From: Phascolarctos cinereus
Lineage: Eukaryota; Chordata; Mammalia; Diprotodontia; Phascolarctidae
Direction: 5' to 3'
DNA length: 64,000 bases
Assembly: GCF_002099425.1 (NCBI RefSeq)
Contig: NW_018344037.1
Span: forward strand, 8,269,001 to 8,333,000
Shown here piece after piece: positions 31,711 through 42,862 of this stretch. The notes beneath the pieces are model-generated. The model was not told the origin of the DNA, ran no database searches, and worked only from the letters and a program-made list of their open reading frames with translations. Positions within the stretch are counted from its first letter, which is position 1. The number at the start of each line of letters is the position of its first letter. The position numbers and the translations under genes were made by a program.

Positions 31711-34700
31711 TTTTTACTCTATAAAGTGATTTCTTAAAAACACAATAGGTGTATATATGTGTGTGTTATTTTTCATTTTTATTAATTGTATTATTTTAAT
31801 TATATTTAATAGGTTATTTATTGTACTGCTATTTATATATCAACATTGTATTACACATATCTTTTAAATAAGCACTTAATTTCATTACTTAGTTTTATTT
31901 ATGCTAATACAATCTGAGGTTCCTCCTCCATCTCCCCTTTTACCGTGACCCTGTTTATTCCCTATTTCCTTGAATTTCCTTTTATAATTTTTTTTGGGGG
32001 AAATGGTAGCCCTGTTAATATGGAACCTGGAATATGAAGCAGTAGTCAAAACCACAGCTGCAAATGCTGAATGAATGTAACTTCTTAGTTAGGGAGACGT
32101 GTTTATATGTGTCAGGGGCTTGACAGAAAATTTCTGTATAACTAGATGTCTCCCACTGGGACCTACCTGTTAGAGAAGAAACTACAGAAATGAAAACTAC
32201 AGCAAGTCTCTTGATTGGTGAAGGTCTTTAATACTGTCTCAAAGTATCATCATTCCTTTCACATATTCTTATAAAGGGAGACTCAGAACAAGGGAAGAAT
32301 GTCCTCTGGTCTGTGGTAAGAAAGCCAGGGTCTAAAACATCTGAAAGAAGGTAAATCCTGGGGAATAGAAAGTAACAGAGAAAAACAAAACTCAAGGCAT
32401 GAATAATCTGAGCACATGACTTTTATACAGGTGGTCAAATAGTTTGCTAAGTAATTTAAACCTTTCAAATCAATTCAGAGGCCAATAGCATAACCACTGA
32501 ACTGCATACTCTTCTATCATCAGAATTTTATGGGTAATTGTGAAAGTTTGGGAGTTTATCTAGTATTATTTCTTATTAGCCCCAGTCCAGTGTTTTGCTT
32601 TGTTTTCCATTGATTACCAGACAGCTTTTAGGAAGGGATATTTACTAATATGGTATAGTAAGAAAGGCTGGTCCTAAAGCATCCTTCTAAAAGTCCAGGA
32701 CATACTCTCTCACACATATATTGACAGATCAAGAAAACAAGTATTCAAGCTTAGAGAGAATATGTGGCCAAACAAACAAACACATAAGCTATTCACAGTT
32801 TTTAGTAGAGCATTCTTTTTTCCCCCTTCCTTGAGTTCCCATGAGCCTCCTGAGATACATGAAGCTCCCCGCTAGGCTCAGAAAGATAAAATCCTGAACC
32901 TACACTTCTCTTCAATTAGAAGAGATCACACTATCTATAACTGAATTTTCTTAATGTGCCAAGTTTGACCCTTCTTAGATCCCAGATACATGTATTGTTG
33001 GTTAGGGGTCTAGTCTCTACAATCACACGGTGAATGGTAGGGAGGAGGAAGAATGTGAAATTCCCTCTGTCCTTATTCCTCTCAATCACTCCCTGCCTTG
33101 CCATCCTCTGATTATAGTCATTAAGAGTCTAGCTCAATGAGCTTCCAAAATTTAAGCTTTAGTTGTTGGAATACTCCTGTAGAAACTCAGAAGTGTTTCT
33201 CATTCTTTCAATCATTCCCAATACATTTCTTCAACCAATTTAATCCACTGGCTTTAAGCACTTCACTTCTTCCCAACCTGATGAACTAGGTTATTTGCAC
33301 CATGTTAATACCTTTGGTTGGTTGGTTGGTTGGTTTGTTGACAGATTCAGTAAGGTGTTTATGAATTGTTTATGCCTATTTTATGCCTTTGCTTGATTGA
33401 TTTTGTAATTCAAAAAGAAATTCTTATATGAAAAAGGTGCAAGTATGATCTATGTTACTTATATTTTAGGAACTCTGTGCTTACAAAAAAATGGGAAGAG
33501 CTAAAAATGACAAAATAAATAAATAAAGGTGCACAGGGGACTAAATGTGAGATAATTTTGAGTACTTGTACCTCAAAATAATAGCAAGATGGAGAGGTAC
33601 AAAATGATCACCTACGGGATTCATTGAGGAGTATTCTTATCAACTTAAGAAAATAGAGGTTGATGAATATATCATTAGAGGCATTGGTCTTACCTCCTTG
33701 AAAAGCATAAAATATTTTCATTGGCAACCTCATTTGAGCTGGTGTGGATAGTTTGGGAATAAACAGATTAGCTATTTTTATATCCCTGTGAGCAGACTGA
33801 GAGGAACAGGTTTCTGCTCACATATGCAAGCCTTTCCCACACTCTTCCCTAGTACATTCTTAGCCCTATTGCTCCCTGGTTCTTTCCAAAAGCTCACAAC
33901 TGTATCTTTATATGGATTTAGCATAAATATGTGATCCAATTCACAACATTCTGAACCAAACAATTTATTACCATTTTATTTAAAGAGATCAACAACAGCC
34001 ATTCGTTTCAGCCCCAATTGACTTAAGGGAATCTGAGATCATCTCAAAGAGTTTGTCAAAGAGCATGCCCCATACTCCCCATTGAAAAACATTAATAAAA
34101 GTCCCAAATGTCACCACTATGTCAGCTTATCACAATGACCACGGAAGGTCCCTGATGATCAGCTAAGGGTAAAAAAAAAATCACAGGTAATATTATTAAA
34201 AAAAAATAATCTAGACTCTACATTTGAGAGAATATCAGTAACTAATGCCCCATATGCTTGCTTTCTCATCTTTATAAAATCTTTGTAACAATAATTTGAT
34301 CTATTAATCTTTGATGAAAATGTAAGTGAAAGGCTAGAATTTCTATATACTAACAGATTGAGGACATCCTTGAAGAAGGTATGCAAAAGGAAGAGGCAAG
34401 CTTCCCCAGCTCTTCACATTGTACAATTAATCAAAAAGTACATGTTTCCACTGTGCTCATTTTTTTAAATGATCCTGTAGATCAAAGTGTAACCTTAGAG
34501 GCTCCCCTCCAATAAAGTGTCTCCCACACATATGTTGAAATCAGAAAATTCCTTGAAAGATGAAGTAATAGAACTTTGTTCTATCATGATCTGATATTTA
34601 ATATTAAGTGCAGTATAAAACAAGGAAACAAATGCTAATGAAAGATGGTTTCCATTATCATAGAGGATATCTAGTATAGAGTCCAAATTGTGGATAAATT

Positions 34701-34908
34701 CTCCTTGGATGGTGGTTGCCTCAAATCCCTCTGAATGACAAGGATATTGTGACTAGTATTTTAAGATGCAAAAGATTGTGTAGGTCCCTAATATCCATGT
34801 TTATTTAATATGGAGCAGCCTAAGTATTCATAAAGGAAGAAAAAAAGTGGATGAAGAATACTTGTGGTCCAGAATGATAAAAAATGGAATGGAGAGTCCA
34901 AGGAATGG
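31711..34908. other. unassigned intergenic sequence
   Basis: About 3.2 kb, the longest stretch without a repeat I can name. A short (GGTT)n run occurs at 33317-33334. Frames of 60-75 codons (for example 34159-34386 and 34495-34686 on the minus strand) show no recognised protein features. Confidence 0.5.
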
Positions 34909-34909
<1 letters not shown>

Positions 34910-34958
<49 letters not shown>

Positions 34959-35362
34959 ATACATGCATGTATATGAGTGTTTGCACATGCCCACACATAT
35001 ATGTATATGCATTTCCATATATATGTATACATATATACACATGTTTCACCTTTATGCTTAATTATATTTATATATTGGTGTGCATGCATATACACACAAT
35101 ACATGTGTGTGTTTGCATATATGTGTCTATATACATGCATGCATGCATACATATTAGTTCTAGTAATGGACTGGCATATATGTGTATGTATATTTTATGT
35201 ATGTGTGTGTATATATGCAATGTGTTGATGTTATGTGTATACACAATACACATGTATATACATGTATATGTGTATGATGGCATATTAAATATACACATAT
35301 ATATGCATATATATAATCTATGTGTGCATGCACACACACATATATATGCTTTCATATGTATA
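34910..35362. repeat. (CA)n microsatellite plus long TA/TG/CA-rich tract
   Basis: A 47-bp CA run (34910-34956) is followed by about 400 bp of ATAC, ATGT, GCAT and TATA words. The 191-codon and smaller open frames over this block are repeat translations (Thr/His or Cys/Val alternation) and not genes. Confidence 0.9.
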
Positions 35363-35479
35363 TATAATAGCTTTATGAAAGTTATGATGAACATAGAATT
35401 ATATAGGAGGAAAAGATGTTGAATTACATTTGAGAAGTTGCAAAGCACTTTCAATAATGATGAAGAAAAAGTTTATCTT

Positions 35480-35630
35480 CAGAAGAACAAGAACAAGAAG
35501 GAAGTAGAAGAGGAAGGGGAGGAGGAAGGAAAGGGGGAGGGAGAGGAGGAAAAAGAGGAAGAGGAGAAAAGGAAGAAGGAGAGGTGAAAAAGGAGGAGGA
35601 GGAGAGGAAGGAGAACAGGAGAAGTAGTAA
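35480..35630 (+). repeat. purine-rich (GA/GGA/GAA) tract
   Basis: It is about 150 bp that is almost all A and G, with few pyrimidines (for example at the GGTGAAA step). Minus-strand Ser/Leu/Phe-rich frames are shadows. Confidence 0.88.
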
Positions 35631-35644
35631 AACATGATGATGAT

Positions 35645-35890
35645 GATTTATAGGTCACTGTGAGGTTTGCAAAGTTCCTTATGTATTGTCTCATTTGAGC
35701 TTCATATCTGCCCTATGAAGTAGGTAATATTTTTGGGACTAATACTATATATTAAGAATTTACAGATGAGAAAACTGAGGCTGAAAGGTGTCCAGTGTTT
35801 TCCCTAAGATCACATACCTAGTAAGTAAGGCAGGATTTTAACTTAAGATTTTATTAGTCTAAGTCCAGTAAACTAATCACTGTGACACTA
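35645..35890 (-). repeat. MIR-type SINE
   Basis: The words attgtctcatttgagcttca, tgccctatgaagtaggtaat, tacagatgagaaaactgagg, gatcacatacctagtaagta and aactaatcactgtgacac form a reverse MIR. Confidence 0.7.
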
Positions 35891-36029
35891 CAACAGTCTC
35901 CAAAGAATCATATTATGGCCCTCAGAGTAATAGAAAGACATATGGTGGATTTAAATGTTGTGGACCATTCTGTAATGACCAAACATAAATTGTGCACAAT
36001 TGTGCAAAATATGTCATTATAGAGAAAAG

Positions 36030-36200
36030 AGGAAATATATTCTCAAGTCAGAATCAGAACATCGGTGTTCAAATTACAATTCTAGTTGTTGTTTGCTGTG
36101 TGACCTTGAGTAAGTAATTCAATTGTTCTAATCCTTAGTTACTTTAGCTGTAAAAGGAGAAGTAGTATATAACCTCTGAGAGATTTTCCAGCTCTAAGTA
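36030..36200 (+). repeat. MIR-like SINE
   Basis: The words gtttgctgtgtgaccttgag, taagtaattcaattgttct and cagctctaagtagc follow the MIR/tRNA-head order. Confidence 0.55.
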
Positions 36201-36774
36201 GCTGTATGTTTGAAAAAATATGTGGGATAGGTTTGCTCTGAAAGCATGGGATAACAGATGGACAGCCTCTACACTGAATTGGTATTTGGCTCTGAATAGA
36301 GAAGAACTTCCATGGAGAATTTATTGGAGGACATAAGGAAGAATTTTTCAGGGTGAGAGCATATGAATGGTTTGCAAGCTGGTCCTCTGGAGGGAGAAAC
36401 ATCAATGTGATCACAAATCCATTGAAGTATCTTATTTATGGGAAAATCTATAATTGAAAAATGTTCCTTTGGTCCATAGAAGGCATAGAAAAAGCTCCAA
36501 CACTATAGTAGCTAGGTTGAAGATGATTAAATGACCTTGTGGCAGCAGGAATACCAAATGAAGCTATTTAATGTTCTCATTAAAACATTAATATCATTTT
36601 ATGACCTAAAATGATATTTTACCTCATCCTCAAATATGTATTTCCTGAGGGCATATATTACTGATGGTGGGGAGGGATAGTGAATTAGTAGAGAAGCCCA
36701 AACATTTGACAAATTATTGAAAATAGCTTTGATGCTAATTTCAGAAGACTCAAGAAAATCAAACTTTTATTCAG
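36201..36774. other. unassigned intergenic sequence
   Basis: About 0.57 kb with no recognised repeat or gene. Confidence 0.4.
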
Positions 36775-38060
36775 ATGTAACTGTCAAAAAGGCTCTGTGC
36801 TAGATGATGGGGATACACAGGTTTTAAAAAATGACCCAGTCCCCTCCAAGGAACATACATTGCACTAGACAGTTTATGGCATGAAACAAGGAATGTAATC
36901 AAATAAGACAAAAGAAATATGCAGGAAAAATATTCTAGGAAAAAATGGGAAGAGGCAGTACACTTTCAAAAGGCATTAGAGAAGACATTATGGAGGAGTT
37001 GTCATCTGAGCTGAAGAGAAGGATTATTAAAGGCAGAGATGTAGAAGAAGTTCTTTTAAGACATTGAAGATGGTTTCTCACAATGCTCAGAGGTAGGAGT
37101 TAGAATAACAAATTTCAGAGAATAGTGACTAGGCCAATTTGACTGGAATACATGGAGTATGTGAACAGAATAATGTAAAATAAAACTGAAAAGAAAAATA
37201 AATTGGGTTAAGCAGAGTCAAATTACAAAGAAGCTTACTTTTCAGGCCAAGCATGAACTGGAAGGAAGCAAAAGAAAAACACAAACTTCCCATATATGCC
37301 AAAATATTCATGGTAGAACCTCTTGTTATAGCAAACAAAGAAACAAAAAATCCCTTAATTAAATTGGAAGTACATTCATTAAAGAATAGTTAAGCAAATT
37401 ATAGTGTATGAAAGTAATAGAATATTTTTGATGTATAGAAATGATTAAACATAAGAAATTCATAGAACATGAAATTACTAATTTGAAATAATGCAAAATG
37501 AAGAAAGTACAACTAGGATTACAGGATAAGCAAAGATTAAAATAATATAAATAGTAATAATGCTAAGAAGCAAATGAATTCAGATTAAATTCATTGACAA
37601 CTATTATTTCTAGAAGTATAATGAACTATTCCTACTATTCCTTATTCATTTCAGTAGAAAAAGGAAAGTGACATTTGAGGGCAGGACAGGGGGAATGATA
37701 TAGATGCTGAATAAGTTATATATAAACAGCTATGATCATTACAGGTCATTTGACTTTTCTTCCTTGTAAAATGAAGCATTTTATAGATGTGAAAGAAGAT
37801 ATTAAGAAATTATTATGATATGAAATATTTTAAGTAATTTTAATATCTGGCTGAAAAGTTTGCATTTTATTCAATTTGAGATAGGGAATTATTGATTATT
37901 TTGACACAAATATGATTGGGCCAGTAGAGTAGGAAGATTTTTTTTGGTAACTATACGAAATATTGATTACAATGAGGTAAAACTGGGAACATAAACCAGC
38001 TTGGAGGCTATTGCAATAATACTAGTGAGAAGCAAACTAGGATTAATCCTATATAAGACT
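36775..38060 (-). mobile_element. L2 LINE, split by an L1 tail
   Basis: The left part has ggctctgtgctagatgatgg, aaggaacatacattgcacta, ttatggaggagttgtcatct and gccaatttgactggaataca. The right part has tttgcattttattcaatttg, attgattattttgacacaaa and ggaggctattgcaataatac. Together they follow the reverse L2 order over more than 0.7 kb of L2 text. An old L1 fragment lies between (about 37268-37740). Confidence 0.6.
37268..37740 (+). mobile_element. L1 LINE 3' fragment
   Basis: The words ccaaaatattcatggtagaa, agaatagttaagcaaattat and atagtgtatgaaagtaatag parallel the L1 at 12001-12110 (aaaatatttatagcagctct, gctgaacaaattgtagtata). Only the end of ORF2 and the 3' UTR are present. It is older and more diverged than the 10-12.6 kb copy. 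Confidence 0.6.
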
Positions 38061-38064
38061 AATA

Positions 38065-38165
38065 GTTCATAGTGGTTAGAATGTTAAAATAAAAGTTAGG
38101 ATAAAAGTAGGTTTGAATCCTGTCTCTAATATTCATTAGCTGTGTGACCTTGGGGGAGGGAATTG
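38065..38165 (+). repeat. MIR head fragment
   Basis: The words agtaggtttgaatcctgtct and attagctgtgtgaccttggg match the MIR tRNA-like head. Confidence 0.5.
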
Positions 38166-39450
38166 ACTATTACTATTATTTTATGGTTAATGTTCTGTAA
38201 GTTATTGCATAGGTGGATAAAATATTTTCTGTAACTGAATAAAAGTATCAATCTGCAAACTCCTTTATTGAAAGCATCTTTGGGACAACTGCATCAGCAA
38301 AGAGGAAAAAGGGGGAGGAAGTAGAGGTGATCTGTGTCTCATGCTGTTTCCACATGATTTTCGTTCCTTCTGCTGGCTTTCAATGTGATTAAGCTTTTTA
38401 TTCCACATAACTTGGGGATTGTGAGTATTTGGCATGGCAATATTTGTTTAAAATATTCTTTACTTTTTATAGATCAACGTTATGTCTGAGTGATTGTGGA
38501 CAACAGTTCTATTTATAATAATGGTCAGTGTTCCCCTACAACTCATATATCCTCAAGGACACTTTGAATTAGAATTTATAGTATAAAGATTTGTTGTCTT
38601 TTAGTTTAATAAAGATAGCAATTTTCACATATATGATTCTAGCCACAAGTTTATGTCTTGCTAGATATATGGGAGATGCTAAATTTTTGCAAATTCCAAT
38701 GATGTGTTGCACAGTTTTTATTTCAGACAAACTCAATGATATGAACGCATTTTTAGTCTTTCTTATTGCTGGTTGAATTGATATCTGCTTATTCTAAGAG
38801 TATTTCTGTCACTTTTACACCTGCTCATTATATGTTCTGAAAATGTATATCAATCTTTTTTTTCTCTTTTCTTTACAAGGGAATATTTATCTTTCTAGCT
38901 GTTTGGATGTGATGAATTCTAATATTGTACAGATTGTTTTCAGTATGTTTCCAGATATATTAAGATCCATTTTACAGCCCCCAAAATGTAGCTTGATGCT
39001 GGGATTGCCTTAGTGTTAATTATTTAAAATGGGTTCTTCCAATTGAGTTTTGATTTCAAACTGTTGGTAAGTCTTTTCTTATACAGAGCCACCATTTTTT
39101 ATTTGATAGCTTAATACTTTGTGTAACTTGCTTTGAAGAAACCAAGATACTTGTGATACTTTCTTCCATTGGTTCAAGCTTGAAGCCGTTAATCTCTATC
39201 TCTCTTTGATGGTTTTTTTTTTCTTACACTAAATGAGTTTAAATCACAATTTGATATCAATGGAGAAATATTTCATTAGATAGTAAAACTGCTTAATTTA
39301 TTTTTCAGTAGAGCCATATAATTTGATGCCACCCATGTACATTAAGTGATTAATAAGATCTTTTGGTCTAGCTCTATAACTTGTAAGCCATATTCATTTC
39401 TTTTTAGGAGAGACAAAAATAGATTTAATGTGAGGCAGAACAATAATAGG
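38166..39450. other. unassigned intergenic sequence
   Basis: About 1.3 kb with no family I can name. It reads like a long-decayed interspersed element, but I cannot place it. Confidence 0.4.
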
Positions 39451-39451
39451 C

Positions 39452-39531
39452 TTTTGTCGTTCAAACATTTCAGTCATGTCTGATTCTTTGTAACCCCATT
39501 TGAGGTTTTCTTGGCAAAGATATTTAGTGGA
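39452..39531 (-). mobile_element. MAR1-type SINE tail fragment
   Basis: The words gtcgttcaaacatttcagtc, atgtctgattctttgtaacc and gaggttttcttggcaaagat match the reverse MAR1 3' part only. Confidence 0.75.
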
Positions 39532-39817
39532 TCCCCAAAAGGTTTTCTATCAATTGTTCTTGGAATTATGTTAGTTGTGTGTTTTAAATAGAGACCAGGG
39601 GAAAATGATGAACCAGTAAAGTGGAAAAAGGGAACAGTGAAAAAGAAGAAATTCCCAGAAGAGAATAGTGAAATTGAAACTAAAAGAGGAAAGAGAGTCC
39701 AGGAAGAGGGGGTGGTCAATAATGTAGAAGATAACAAGAAGGCAAAAGAGAGTGGTTGAATGAAGACTCTTGTATTTAGCAACTAAAAGATCATTTGTGA
39801 TGTGGAAAAAAGTATAT

Positions 39818-39865
39818 ATCATATATATATATATATATACATACATATATATACGTACATATATA

Positions 39866-39896
<31 letters not shown>

Positions 39897-39905
39897 TTAT
39901 ATCTC
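39818..39905. repeat. (TA)n/(CATA)n microsatellite
   Basis: Two TA runs are separated by CATA and TATG units. Confidence 0.92.
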
Positions 39906-40261
39906 CACACTTAAGTGTGTTGTATGTACCTTATATGTATATATCTTTCAAATAAAAGAATTATAAATTTTGAAGGGATCTTAGATTCAACTAGTCCTAT
40001 ATTTACCCAAAACATGTATACCAAATGAAGCAATCTTGATGAAACAGCAATGGCTTGAACCCTTTCGGTAAGAAGTTTATTATTCAATGAAAAAGCTATT
40101 TCAGTTTTTTTAACGGGTCTAATTTTTACTACTGTCTTTCTTCGCTTGACCCCTAATCTTTCCTCCCTGTAAGTTTTAGTTTCTAGATCCTATTTTCTGG
40201 CATATTCATGTTCTGCAACATCCGCATCTTTTTTTTTTCCTACAGTAACTTCAAATGTTCT

Positions 40262-40490
40262 AAGCCAAAGGTTGACACCTTTGACTCATGAGACAACTAA
40301 GCATGGACTCCTATATGTAGCCATAACCAGACTAAAATATAATTGAGAATATTTAACAAAACAAATATAAATTCAATAAAACATAGATTACATTACATCT
40401 TAAAACTAAATGAATATCCTCCTCTCCGCCATGATCCTTATGTATACATTAGTGGTCACTGTGTGTATTTGAGTTTGTTGTGCTTAAAAT
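40262..40490. mobile_element. small inverted-repeat DNA transposon
   Basis: The left part (aaaggttgacacctttgact, gactaaaatataattgagaa, tatttaacaaaacaaatata, ataaaacatagattacatta) and the right end (catgatccttatgtatacat, tagtggtcactgtgtgtatt, tgagtttgttgtgctt) match, by memory, an abundant mammalian element whose ends read AGGGGTGTCAAACTC. About 230 bp remain, so it is non-autonomous. Superfamily (hAT or mariner) is not settled. Confidence 0.55.
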
Positions 40491-40689
40491 CCCTTCATGA
40501 TCCTGGTGGCTTTCTTTCTGATGAGATACAACTTGTCAACACCCTTCTTATAAAGTGGCACTAGGAACTGATCACTATATACAGATGTGGACTAACAAAC
40601 CAAACAGAACTAAACTATTAGCTCCATTCTTCTGGTCACTATACATCAGGATTTTTCAAACTGACAGATCATAAATCTCTTTAGAATTG

Positions 40690-40790
40690 AAAGCTTCTTT
40701 ATTGTAGCGACCACTTTGGTTTTGTCTTTGTGCTCCTAGCACTTAGAACAGTTCCTAGAACATATTAGGCGTTTGAATGTTTCATGTACC
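40690..40790 (+). mobile_element. L2 LINE 3' end
   Basis: The words ttgtctttgtgctcctagca, cttagaacagttcctagaac and atattaggcgtttgaatg are the forward L2 terminus. Confidence 0.65.
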
Positions 40791-41939
40791 ATGAATAAAT
40801 TCTGGCTATCTGGGAACATTTTTATTAAAGAAATCAATATGGCATTTCTAGGGAGGGGGTCTAGGTATCCTTAGAAATGTGAGGCTTAATAGTGAAGAGG
40901 CCAACTGGAATGGAGTTCACCACACATATTAAGGAATGCTAGAACACAAGACTAAACATATATGTCAGATAATTATTGTAATCATCTGTGTGATGTTTTT
41001 GACCAATTCAAAAAAAAAAGTTGACCTTTTTTTCTCTCCTTTACTGCTAAACTTTCTTTATTAAAAAACACTTATTAATTTATTTATTTTTGGTTTTCAA
41101 CATTCACTTTCACAAGATTTTGAGTTCCAGATTTTCCGCCCATCTCACCTCTCTCACCACCCCAAGATGGCATGCTTTCTGAATACCCCTTCCCTTATCT
41201 GCCCTCCCTTCTATCTCCCCTGCCCTTCTCTCATCCTCCCCCTTCTATTTTCCTGTAGGGCAGGATAGATTTCTATACCCCATTGCCTGTATTGCCAGTT
41301 ACATGTGAAAACAATTTTTAACATTTGTTTTTAAAACTTTGGGGTCCAAATTTTCTCCCTTGCTCTCTCCCCATGCACCCTCATTGAGAAGGCAAGCAAC
41401 TTAATACAGATTATACATGTGCAATCATGCAAAATTCTTCATAGTAGTCATGTTGTAAAAAAAAATTAACTGTATTTCCCTTCATCCTATACTGCCACCT
41501 GTTTATTCTATTCTCTCTTTTAACCTTATTCCTCCTCAGAAGTGTTTGCTTCTGATTACCTCCCTCCCCCAATCTGCCCTCCATTCTATCACCTTCACCT
41601 GCTCTCTTATCCTTTACCCTATTTTCCTGTAGGGTAAGATAAATGTCTATATACAATTGAGTGTGTATGTTATTCCCTCCTTAAGCCAAATCCAATGAGA
41701 ATAAGATTCATTCATTCCCTCTCACCATCCCTCACTTCTCCTCCACTGTAAAAGCTTTTTCTTGTCTGTTTTATGTGAGATAATTTACCCCATTCTACCT
41801 CTCCCTTTCTTCCTCTCCCAGTATAATCTTCTATCACCTCTTAATTTTATTTTTAGATATCATCCCTTCATATTCAACTCACCCTGTGCCCTCTATCTAT
41901 CAATCTATCTATGTGTCTGTGTGTGTGTGTGCATACACA

Positions 41940-41990
41940 CAATAAAATTGCATGTGTACATATATATATATATATACACATGCAATTTTT
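41940..41990. repeat. AT microsatellite with long inverted arms (hairpin)
   Basis: Arms aaattgcatgtgta and tacacatgcaattt flank an (AT)n core, giving a near-perfect palindrome of about 44 bp inside the HAL1 3' UTR. A short TG run (41919-41930) precedes it. Confidence 0.88.
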
Positions 41991-42196
41991 TTCCCTCCAA
42001 CTACCCTAATACTGACAAAGGTCTCATGAGTTACGAATATCATCTTTCGATGCAGGAATGTAAAGAGTTCTACTTTAATGAGTCCCTTATGAGTTCTCTT
42101 TCATGTTTACCTTTTCACTCTTCTCTTGAATCTTGTATTTGAAAGGCAAATTTTTTTTCAGCTCTGGTCTTTTCATCAAGAATGCTTGAAAGTCCT

Positions 42197-42862
42197 CTAT
42201 TTCACTGAATATCCATTTTTTTCCCCTGAAGGATTATACTCAGTTTTTCTGGGTAGGTGATTCTTGGTTGTAATCCTTTCTCCTTTGTCCTCTGGAATAT
42301 TGTGTTCCATGTCCTTTAATGTAGAAGCTGCTAAATCTTGTGTTATCCTGATTGTGTTTCCACAATACTTGAATTGTTTCTTTCTGACTGCTTGCAATAT
42401 TTTCTCCTTCACCTTGTAACTCTGGAATTTGGCTACAATATTCCTAGTAGTTTTCCTTTGGGGATCTCTTTCAGGAGGTGATTGGTGGATTCTTTCAACT
42501 TCTATTCTGCCCTCTGATTCTAAAGTAACAGGGCAGTTTTCCTTGACAATTTCTTGAAAGATGATGTCTAGGCTCTTTTTTTGATCACGGCTTATAATTT
42601 TTAAATGCTCTCTCCTGGATCTATTTTCCAGGTCACTTGTTTTTCCAATGAGATATTTCTCATTGTTTTCTATTTTTTCATTCTTTTGGATTTGTTTTAC
42701 ACTGTCTTGATTTTTCATAAAGTCACTAGCTTCCAATTGCTTCCTTCTAACTTTTAGGTAAGTATTTTCTTCAGTAATCTTTTGGACTTCCTTTTCCATT
42801 TGGCCACTTTTGCTTTTGAAGGCATTCTTCTCCTTATTGGCTTTTTGGACTTCTTTTGCCAT
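42197..42862 (-). pseudogene. L1/HAL1 ORF1 protein, C-terminal 221 residues open
   Basis: The 221-residue frame begins MAKEVQKANKEKNAFKS. It has a charged coiled-coil-like N-terminal half (residues 1-80), then DLENRSRRE and the RNA-recognition-like segment (about 84-130: HLKIISRDQKK, IIFQEIVKEN, RIEVERIHQ). The C-terminal domain (about 135-190) has TTRNIVAKFQSYKVKEKILQAVR and GNTIRITQDLA, which parallels human L1 ORF1p text (…IIVKLLKIKDKERILKAAREK…IRLSADFSAET). ORF1p binds L1 RNA as a trimer and has chaperone activity. The true start lies further upstream (about 43120, TNIKDNLEDQSIQLEEV), but stops separate that part, so the first Met here is internal. It is a dead copy whose C-terminal half happens to be open. 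Confidence 0.85.

Noticed and set aside
34847-35422. 191-codon open frame
   Set aside because: It is a translation of the (CA)n run and TA/TG-rich tract, with Thr-His alternation and no domain.
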